Assembly (NCBI GenBank): GCA_031254995.1
Contig: JAIRTJ010000129.1
Location: 1-7,716, forward strand
Origin: Eubacteriales Family XIII. Incertae Sedis bacterium
GTDB taxonomy: Bacteria; Bacillota; Clostridia; Peptostreptococcales; Anaerovoracaceae
Length of the DNA: 7,716 nt
Direction: 5' to 3'
Each line of letters begins with the position of its first letter. The first letter of the stretch is position 1. Below, in pieces: positions 1 through 5,175 of the stretch. The translations under genes and the position numbers were made by a program. The notes below the pieces were generated by a model. The model had not been told where the DNA came from, ran no database searches, and saw only the letters and a program-made list of their open reading frames with translations.

Positions 1-1055
1 TCTCCTCCGCGACGCTCTTGATGGACATGTATCATCTTGACGGCATACGCGTCGACGCGGTCAGCTCCATGCTCTATCTCGATTACGGGCGCGACGGCGG
101 CTTCGTCCCGAATAATGACGGCGGAAATATCGATTACGAGGCGGAGGCCTTCTTGAAACAGCTCAACGCGTCCGTCCTTTCGAATTTCCCGGGCAGTTTC
201 ACCGTTGCGGAGGAGTCGACGGATTTTCCGTTGGTCACGCGACCGCCCTTCGACGGCGGCTTGGGCTTCACGTTCAAGTGGAATATGGGCTTCATGCACG
301 ACACGTTGGACTACATGCGGACGGACCCGTATTTTCGGGGCGGGAATCACGACAAGATGACCTTCTCGATGTATTACGCGTTCAGCGAAAACTTCATTCT
401 CGCCTATTCCCATGACGAGGTCGTCCACGGGAAGGCGTCCATGATCGATAAGATGTACGGAAATTACAATGAAAAATTCGCCTCGCTCCGGACTCTGTAC
501 GCCTATATGTTCGCGCATCCGGGCAAGAAACTGATGTTCATGGGAGACGAGTTCGCGCAGTTCATCGAATGGGATTACAAGAAGGAATTGGATTGGCTGC
601 TCTTGGATTTTGACGCGCACAGGGGCGTGCAGTCCTTTGTGCGAGACCTAAACGCCTGCTATCGACGGCGCAACGCCTTTTTCGGCGCCGACGACAGTTG
701 GGATGGGTTTACCTGGCTCAATGTGGATGATCGGGAAAACAGCGTATTCGCCTTTCTGCGCAGCAGCGGCAGGAGCCGGTTGGTCTGCGTGTTCAATTTT
801 ACGCCCGTGCGGAGGGAAGGATACTGCGTTGCGCTTCCGGAGCCGGGCACGCTGTCACTGTTGCTGAACAGCGACAAGGTCGTTTACGGCGGAGAGGGAA
901 CGCCCGTCGCCTCCCGCATTCGATCGAAGCAAATGCATTTGAACGGATTTTCAAACGGGGCCGGCATGACGTTGCCGCCGCTGTCCGCCTTGTACTATTC
1001 GTTTACGGGCAAAACGGAGAGATCTAAGGGCGGCGCGAGGCCGAACGAGAAATGA
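1..1055 (+). CDS. glgB: 1,4-alpha-glucan branching enzyme GlgB, 3' part
   Basis: Glycogen branching enzyme (GH13 family) cuts alpha-1,4 chains and rejoins them as alpha-1,6 branches; cytosolic. The first full codon is at position 3 and the frame runs 350 codons to TGA at 1053-1055; the true start lies outside the window. By comparison with the family, the N-terminal CBM48 module and the first part of the barrel (roughly 300 residues) are missing. All three GH13 catalytic residues are visible: the nucleophile Asp in DGIRVDAV (codon 54-56), the acid/base Glu in VAEEST (about 210-212), and the transition-state Asp in SHDEVVHGK (414-416). GKKLMFMGDEF and the EWDYKKELDW segment (around 525-597) are typical GlgB signatures. 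The final ~100 residues form the C-terminal beta domain (VFNFTPV..., LLNSD). The gene appears intact up to its stop. It is the first visible gene of the glg operon. Identification is firm; the start and full length are unknown. Confidence 0.96.
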   Translation, partial: SSATLLMDMYHLDGIRVDAVSSMLYLDYGRDGGFVPNNDGGNIDYEAEAFLKQLNASVLSNFPGSFTVAEESTDFPLVTRPPFDGGLGFTFKWNMGFMHDTLDYMRTDPYFRGGNHDKMTFSMYYAFSENFILAYSHDEVVHGKASMIDKMYGNYNEKFASLRTLYAYMFAHPGKKLMFMGDEFAQFIEWDYKKELDWLLLDFDAHRGVQSFVRDLNACYRRRNAFFGADDSWDGFTWLNVDDRENSVFAFLRSSGRSRLVCVFNFTPVRREGYCVALPEPGTLSLLLNSDKVVYGGEGTPVASRIRSKQMHLNGFSNGAGMTLPPLSALYYSFTGKTERSKGGARPNEK

Positions 1056-1189
1056 TATGACGCGAGGATGAGGCCGTTTTGAATGACGCGCTTGCTCGGT
1101 CGCCGGGGGACGCTTCGGACGGATCCTCGGCTGACGGCGGCGTTTGAACGGTATTGTTGCGCGGAATCTGCGAAAGAAGGTGGATCCTT
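1056..1189 (+). other. glgB-glgC spacer
   Basis: This 134-base non-coding stretch is the longest gap in the operon, whereas glgC, glgD and glgA are packed with 1-base spacing or overlap. It holds the glgC ribosome binding site at its end. I see no convincing -35/-10 pair and no hairpin followed by a T run. An 8-base direct repeat (ATGACGCG) occurs at 1057-1064 and 1083-1090, and GGATCCT occurs at 1121-1127 and again at 1182-1188; both may be chance. The gap could house an internal promoter or an RNA processing site, but the sequence does not demonstrate either. Confidence 0.6.
1176..1183 (+). promoter_or_regulatory. glgC ribosome binding site (fixes the start)
   Basis: GAAGGTGG, one mismatch from the GAAGGAGG consensus, lies six bases before ATG at 1190. 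It decides the start: the frame is open further up to a TTG at 1154, but that would add a 12-residue N-terminus placed ahead of the usual GlgC beginning, which here reads MYRKKRIVAMLLAGG. Confidence 0.85.
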
Positions 1190-2536
1190 ATGTACAGAAA
1201 GAAACGGATTGTCGCCATGCTTCTGGCCGGCGGACAGGGCAGTCGCTTGGGGGTGTTGACGGATCAACGAGCGAAACCCGCCGTAACCTACGGCGGCAAA
1301 TACAGAATCATAGATTTTCCCCTGTCAAACTGCATTCATTCGGGCATAGATACGGTGGGCATTCTCACGCAGTATCAGCCCTTGGAATTGAACACCTACA
1401 TCGGCGCCGGTTCTCCTTGGGACTTGGATACGATGTCCGGCGGGGCCTTCGTCCTGCCTCCCTACGTCAAGGGCAAGTCCGGGAAATGGTATTCCGGCAC
1501 CGCCAACGCCATCTATCAAAACATATATTTCGCGGATCAGTTCGATCCGGAGGTGTTGATCGTCCTGTCGGGGGATCACATTTACAAGATGAATTACAGT
1601 TGGCTCATTCGCGCGCACATCGAGAAGGGCGCGGACGCGACGATTGCCGTCATCCCCGTACCCATCGAGGAGGCGTCTCGCTTCGGCATCATGAATACGG
1701 ACAAGGAGTTGCGCGTGCTCGACTTCGAGGAAAAACCGGAAAAGCCCAAGAGCAATCTGGCGTCCATGGGCATATACGCCTTTCAGTGGGAGAAGATCAA
1801 GTCGTACCTGATCGCCGACGCGAACGATCCCGATTCTTCAAACGATTTCGGCAAGAATATCATACCCGCCATGTTGGCGAACGACGAGAAGCTTTACGCT
1901 TACGAGTTTAAGGGCTATTGGAAGGATGTCGGCACCGTACGCTCCCTGTGGGACGCGAATATGGAGCTGTTGCAGGATTTTCCGCCGCTGAATCTCTACG
2001 ACGATCCGTGGCGCATATTCTCGCGAAATCCCAACGAGCCGCCGCATTACGTGGACTACGGCGCGGAGATCAAGAACAGCATCGTCTCAGAGGGTTGCTA
2101 TATCTACGGCTCTGTGATCAACAGCATCCTCTCGTCGGGCGTCACCGTGGAGAAGGACGCGATCGTGCAGGACAGCATCATCATGGCCGAAACTCGCGTG
2201 GGCGAGGGCAGCCGCGTGCATATGAGCATCGTGGATGAGGAAGCGGACATAGGCAAGCGCGCGAAGGTAGGCGAGGAGCGCGCCGCAAACAACAAGATCA
2301 CCGTCTTGGGCAAGAAGTGCGTCATCAGAAACGGAGCCGTCGTGGAGCCGGGAAAACAGGTCGGTTGCGGGGTCGCGGTATTGAAGACCGCGCGCGATCA
2401 AGTCGACGACCGCGCGGGCGGGTCTCGGAAAGCCAAGGACGGGAAAGCGCGCAACGCGAAGACGAAGGAAACGGCAAACGCCGCGAAAAAACCGTCTCCG
2501 GCCTCTCGTCGCGCGGCGTTGAAAGGAGGTGAATAG
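1190..2536 (+). CDS. glgC: Glucose-1-phosphate adenylyltransferase (ADP-glucose pyrophosphorylase), catalytic subunit GlgC
   Basis: Makes ADP-glucose and pyrophosphate from ATP and glucose-1-phosphate, the committed step of glycogen synthesis; cytosolic. The protein has 448 residues. Residues about 6-255 are the nucleotidyltransferase domain, with the pyrophosphorylase loop AGGQGSRL (13-20), RAKPAV (27-32), GGKYRIIDFPLSN (35-47), catalytic Asp129 in SGDHIY, Lys182 in EEKP (glucose-1-phosphate site), SNLASMGIY (188-196) and Asp246 in YWKDVGT. Residues about 285-395 are a left-handed beta-helix of imperfect hexapeptides. The close match to Bacillus-type GlgC, including the TQYQPLELN and WDLD segments, supports Firmicutes. 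The position of the E. coli fructose-1,6-bisphosphate-site Lys39 is Gln26 here, as expected for a GlgC that is not the FBP-activated enterobacterial type. Oddity: after about residue 398 there is a roughly 50-residue Lys/Arg/Ala-rich tail not usual for the family, which commonly ends near 380-400 residues. The ORF is otherwise intact. Confidence 0.97.
   Translation: MYRKKRIVAMLLAGGQGSRLGVLTDQRAKPAVTYGGKYRIIDFPLSNCIHSGIDTVGILTQYQPLELNTYIGAGSPWDLDTMSGGAFVLPPYVKGKSGKWYSGTANAIYQNIYFADQFDPEVLIVLSGDHIYKMNYSWLIRAHIEKGADATIAVIPVPIEEASRFGIMNTDKELRVLDFEEKPEKPKSNLASMGIYAFQWEKIKSYLIADANDPDSSNDFGKNIIPAMLANDEKLYAYEFKGYWKDVGTVRSLWDANMELLQDFPPLNLYDDPWRIFSRNPNEPPHYVDYGAEIKNSIVSEGCYIYGSVINSILSSGVTVEKDAIVQDSIIMAETRVGEGSRVHMSIVDEEADIGKRAKVGEERAANNKITVLGKKCVIRNGAVVEPGKQVGCGVAVLKTARDQVDDRAGGSRKAKDGKARNAKTKETANAAKKPSPASRRAALKGGE
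2522..2532 (+). promoter_or_regulatory. glgD ribosome binding site embedded in the end of glgC
   Basis: AAAGGAGGTGA is a near-perfect complement to the 3' end of 16S rRNA. GGAGG ends eight bases before ATG at 2538. The site overlaps the last sense codons of glgC (Lys-Gly-Gly-Glu) and precedes its TAG stop, so ribosomes finishing glgC sit on it and coupling of glgC and glgD translation is likely. It also argues against the in-frame GTG at 2529, which lies inside the site itself. Confidence 0.88.
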
Positions 2537-2537
2537 G

Positions 2538-3665
2538 ATGATTCGGGAAGCCTTCGGCATGATCTACGCGGGAGAGCAGATCATCAATTTGCGGGAATTG
2601 GTAGAGTTGCGGGCTGTCGGCGCGTTGCCCATCGGCGGGCGTTATCGCGTCATAGATTTTCCGCTGTCAAATATGGTAAATACTGGCATCAGAAACGTGG
2701 CCGTGATCACAAATCGAAATTACAATTCGCTGATGGATCATCTCGGTTCCGGAAAGGCGTGGGATCTCTCGAGGAAGAGCGACGGACTCTTTATCCTCAC
2801 GCCCTACGCGAACAGGGACAACCCCGGCATCTATCGAGGTCTCGTGGACGCGCTTAAAGGCAGCATGGATTACATCCGGCGCGCCAAACAGGAGTATTGT
2901 ATTCTCACGGGATCCTATACCATCTTCAATCTCGTATTCGACGACATGATGCGATTCCACGAGGAGAACGGTTCCGACCTGACCATCCTATTCAACCGTC
3001 TGTCCGCGGAGACCTACGCCGGCGATCGATACGCCGACATACGCATCAAGACGGACAAGAAGAACGTCGTTACGGACATAGAGGTCAATCCCGGTCTGTC
3101 CTCCCTCGACAAAGTGAGCATGGACACATATATCATTCGCAAGGACATCCTCATCTATCTCGTGGAGGAGAGCATCGCCAGAGGAGAATACGATTTCGTG
3201 AGAGATTTGATACGCGGAAATTTGGGACGCTTGAAGGTCATGGGCTTCGAACATAAGGGCTACGTCGGCCGAATGCATTCCGTCGCCGCGTATTACAAGG
3301 CGAACATGGACTTTCTCGACACGAAATTGCAGAAGACTCTGTTTCGCGGCGAAAACCGGATATTCACGAAGGTGAAGGACGAGGTTCCCGCGAAGTATAT
3401 CGGCGCGTCCTGCGTGAGAAACAGCATCGTGGCCAACGGGTGCATCATCGAGGGCAATGTCGAAAACAGCATCCTGTTCCGAGGCGTATACGTGGGAAAG
3501 GGCGCGAGCGTCAAAAACAGCATTCTCCTGCCCTCCACGGAGGTGAACGACAACGCCGAATTGCAATACGTGGTCATAGACAAGAACGTGAGTGTTCGCA
3601 ACAGGAGTCGGCTCATCGGAAACGAGGAATTCCCCGTGGTCATTCGCAAGGGGGCGATGGTATGA
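2538..3665 (+). CDS. glgD: GlgD, non-catalytic ADP-glucose pyrophosphorylase paralogue (regulatory subunit)
   Basis: GlgD is the GlgC-like partner found beside glgC in Firmicutes; studied GlgC/GlgD pairs form hetero-oligomers in which GlgD changes activity and effector response. The protein has 375 residues. It keeps the fold markers GGRYRVIDFPLSNMVNTGI (33-51), SLMDHLGSGKAWDL (64-77) and a C-terminal beta-helix (about 285-370, repeated xNSI blocks). The active site is dismantled: the GGxGxR loop is replaced by AGEQIINL (11-18), the catalytic GD is GS (Ser126 in TGSYTIFN), the EKP lysine is Asn184 in EVNP, and the WKDVGT aspartate aligns with Arg245 in YVGRMHS. This pattern is seen across the GlgD group, so it is not damage to this gene. 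The start is set by the strong binding site eight bases upstream; glgC ends one base before. Its TGA overlaps the glgA ATG. The regulatory role is inferred from family knowledge. Confidence 0.95.
   Translation: MIREAFGMIYAGEQIINLRELVELRAVGALPIGGRYRVIDFPLSNMVNTGIRNVAVITNRNYNSLMDHLGSGKAWDLSRKSDGLFILTPYANRDNPGIYRGLVDALKGSMDYIRRAKQEYCILTGSYTIFNLVFDDMMRFHEENGSDLTILFNRLSAETYAGDRYADIRIKTDKKNVVTDIEVNPGLSSLDKVSMDTYIIRKDILIYLVEESIARGEYDFVRDLIRGNLGRLKVMGFEHKGYVGRMHSVAAYYKANMDFLDTKLQKTLFRGENRIFTKVKDEVPAKYIGASCVRNSIVANGCIIEGNVENSILFRGVYVGKGASVKNSILLPSTEVNDNAELQYVVIDKNVSVRNRSRLIGNEEFPVVIRKGAMV
3648..3654 (+). promoter_or_regulatory. glgA ribosome binding site within the end of glgD
   Basis: AAGGGGG lies inside the last codons of glgD, with seven bases between it and ATG at 3662. 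It is weaker than the glgD and glgP sites, but the glgD stop (3663-3665) overlaps the glgA start as ATGA, so translational coupling probably compensates. Confidence 0.7.
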
Positions 3666-5080
3666 GGACTCTCATAGTCGCTTCGGAGGCGATGCCCTTC
3701 GTTAAGACGGGCGGCCTGGCGGATGTGGTCGGCGCTCTGCCGCGCGCTCTGATTCGGGCGGGCGCGGACGCCGCTGTCATGATCCCAAAGCACAGCCGCG
3801 TCAAGCAACTCTTCGAAGACGAACTCGAGACCGTGGCCGTATCCGGAGTCAAACTCGGTTGGCGCGACAAGTATCTCGGCGTCCAAAAGGCGAAAAGAAA
3901 CGGCGTGACGTATTATTTCATCGACAACGAGGACTATTTCGGCGGGCCGGTGTCCCGGGGAGGCGACGCGGAATCCGAACAATACCTGTTTTTTTGCGAG
4001 GCGGTGTTGGCGGCTCTGCCGCTCATCGATTTCAAGCCCGACATCATTCACTGCAACGATTGGCATACGGGCATGATTCCGATGCTTTTGAAGATAAGGC
4101 GCGGTCTTTCCGTCGCGCCAAAGTCGATTTTCACGATTCACAATATCAAATTCCAAGGCGCGATGAGCTTTGAGACGATGCAGGATTTCCTGAGCATCCC
4201 CAAGAGGTATTACACGTCCGAATTTCTGGAAGCGCACGGTTGCGCGAATATGATGAAAGCCGCGCTCGTGTTTGCGGACAAGATCACCACCGTAAGCCCC
4301 ACCTATGCGAAGGAGATCACAAACGCGTATTTCGGCATGGGCATGGAGGGCATACTCTTCGCTCGTCGAAACGATCTGTCGGGCATCGTAAACGGCATAG
4401 ACACGGAGGAATTCAACCCCGAGACGGATCCCGCGATCGCGCAACGATACGGCGCCGGCGCGTTGGCGGGCAAGGCTGAGAACAAAAAGGCGCTTCGCAG
4501 CGAATTCGACTTGGGCATCCGCCTGCGCGATCCGGTCATCTGCATGGTGAACCGCCTTACGGCGCAGAAGGGTTTGGACTTGGTTCAATACGTGCTGGAG
4601 GAATTGTTGAAGGAAGACGTCGCCTTTGTTTTGCTCGGCGACGGAGACGGGAAGTACGTGGATTTCTTCAATTATATTGCGGAAAAATATCCTAAAAAAT
4701 CCGGTATTTACATAGGATATGATGAGGATATGGCGCATCGGATCTACGCCGGCGGCGATTTCCTGCTCATGCCGTCTCAATTCGAGCCTTGCGGCCTCTC
4801 GCAGATGATCGCGCAGAGGTACGGGACGTTGCCCATCGTTCGGGAGACGGGAGGGCTTGCGGACACGGTTTCTCCGTACAATCGGTACACTAAGACGGGA
4901 GACGGATTTTCCTTCGGCGCGTTCAACGCGCACGACATGTTGCATGTCATCGGATTGGCGCTCTCCGTTTATCGGGACAAACCGATATTGCGGCGTTTGA
5001 AAAAAAATGCTATGCTAAAAGACAACGGTTTTTCTCAATCGGCGGAACGGTATAAGGCTCTGTATGAATCCGTCATATGA
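3662..5080 (+). CDS. glgA: Glycogen synthase GlgA (ADP-glucose-dependent, GT5)
   Basis: Transfers glucose from ADP-glucose to the non-reducing end of alpha-1,4-glucan in the cytosol. The 472 residues match the usual bacterial GlgA length (about 475). The N-terminal Rossmann domain (GT5, about 1-240) begins with VASEAMPFVKTGGLADVVGALP; Lys15 and the following TGGLAD are the ADP-glucose-binding signature. HCNDWHT (130-136), TIHNIKFQG (158-166) and NGID (244-247) follow. The C-terminal GT-B domain has NRLTAQKG (297-304, with Arg298 and Lys303), LLGDGDG (324-330), PSQFEPCGLSQM (371-382, with catalytic-site Glu375) and RYGTLPIVRETGGLADTV (386-403). FNAHDML (421-427) is usual near the end. The start is the ATG overlapping the glgD stop; the frame is open 74 codons further upstream inside glgD, but that stretch is a shadow of glgD. 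An A8 run lies near the 3' end at 5000-5007. The neighbours supply its substrate (GlgC/GlgD) and process its product (GlgB, GlgP). Confidence 0.97.
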   Translation: MRTLIVASEAMPFVKTGGLADVVGALPRALIRAGADAAVMIPKHSRVKQLFEDELETVAVSGVKLGWRDKYLGVQKAKRNGVTYYFIDNEDYFGGPVSRGGDAESEQYLFFCEAVLAALPLIDFKPDIIHCNDWHTGMIPMLLKIRRGLSVAPKSIFTIHNIKFQGAMSFETMQDFLSIPKRYYTSEFLEAHGCANMMKAALVFADKITTVSPTYAKEITNAYFGMGMEGILFARRNDLSGIVNGIDTEEFNPETDPAIAQRYGAGALAGKAENKKALRSEFDLGIRLRDPVICMVNRLTAQKGLDLVQYVLEELLKEDVAFVLLGDGDGKYVDFFNYIAEKYPKKSGIYIGYDEDMAHRIYAGGDFLLMPSQFEPCGLSQMIAQRYGTLPIVRETGGLADTVSPYNRYTKTGDGFSFGAFNAHDMLHVIGLALSVYRDKPILRRLKKNAMLKDNGFSQSAERYKALYESVI

Positions 5081-5088
5081 AAAATTCA

Positions 5089-5153
5089 CGCGCCGGGAGG
5101 AGCGAAAGCGGCGCGACGGATGAATCATCGCGTCGGGCGACGCGGGTGTTTTT
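5089..5153 (+). promoter_or_regulatory. Attenuator-like set of mutually exclusive hairpins upstream of glgP
   Basis: Three inverted repeats overlap in the 95-base glgA-glgP spacer. Arm pair A is CGCGCCG (5089-5095) with CGGCGCG (5109-5115), seven perfect pairs and a 13-base loop containing GGAGGAG. Pair B is 5114-5122 with 5126-5135, nine pairs with one bulged G (5130) and a 3-base AAT loop. Pair C is CGCGTCG (5129-5135) with CGACGCG (5138-5144), followed by a T5 run (5149-5153). B shares bases with both A and C and so excludes them, the geometry of a protector / antiterminator / terminator arrangement. The inverted repeats are directly visible; the regulatory role is inference, and GC-rich spacers form such repeats by chance. 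Confidence 0.35.
5129..5153 (+). terminator. Possible weak intrinsic terminator between glgA and glgP
   Basis: A GC-only-rich stem (six pairs with a GGGC loop, or seven with a 2-base loop; 5129-5144) is followed, after GGTG, by five T residues at 5149-5153. The four-base gap between stem and T run and the short T run make it a poor intrinsic terminator. It could reduce, rather than stop, read-through into glgP. It ends ten bases before the glgP ribosome binding site. Confidence 0.3.
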
Positions 5154-5163
5154 GCGAGGCGAT

Positions 5164-5171
5164 AAAGGAGG
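5164..5171 (+). promoter_or_regulatory. glgP ribosome binding site (decides the start)
   Basis: AAAGGAGG is a perfect binding-site core four bases before ATG at 5176. The spacing is short but usable. The competing in-frame ATG at 5077 overlaps the glgA stop and has no comparable site upstream, so 5176 is preferred. Confidence 0.8.
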
Positions 5172-5175
5172 CTGT

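Noticed and set aside
1131..1166. Possible promoter-like hexamers (TTGAAC at 1144, TATTGT at 1152) in the spacer before glgC
   Set aside because: No pair of hexamers has both a reasonable match and 16-18 base spacing.
1121..1188. GGATCCT repeated at 1121 and 1182
   Set aside because: A 7-base match around a short palindrome in a GC-rich spacer is expected by chance, and one copy adjoins the glgC start with no further symmetry.
1083..1259. 58-codon small frame beginning in the glgB-glgC spacer and running into glgC
   Set aside because: Only a weak GAGG lies upstream, the peptide is Arg-rich at first and then reads the shadow of glgC, and no leader-peptide feature is seen.
1144..1911. 255-codon + strand frame overlapping the start of glgC
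   Set aside because: Its product is Arg/His/Gly-rich low-quality sequence in the +1-type frame of glgC; glgC carries all family motifs in the other frame.
3440..3661. Upstream extension of the glgA frame inside glgD
   Set aside because: It is an out-of-frame shadow of glgD; the usual GlgA N-terminus begins precisely at ATG 3662, which has its own binding site.
2538..3665. glgD as a second, active ADP-glucose pyrophosphorylase or a decaying pseudogene
   Set aside because: The catalytic residues are replaced, which rules out ordinary activity, yet the frame is intact and the changes match the conserved GlgD subgroup, so it is neither.
3293..4945. Long open frame on the - strand (550 codons) across glgD and glgA
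   Set aside because: It lies entirely opposite two well-identified genes, has an Arg/His/Val-rich product with no recognisable domain, and is explained by the codon bias of the sense strand leaving few antisense stops.
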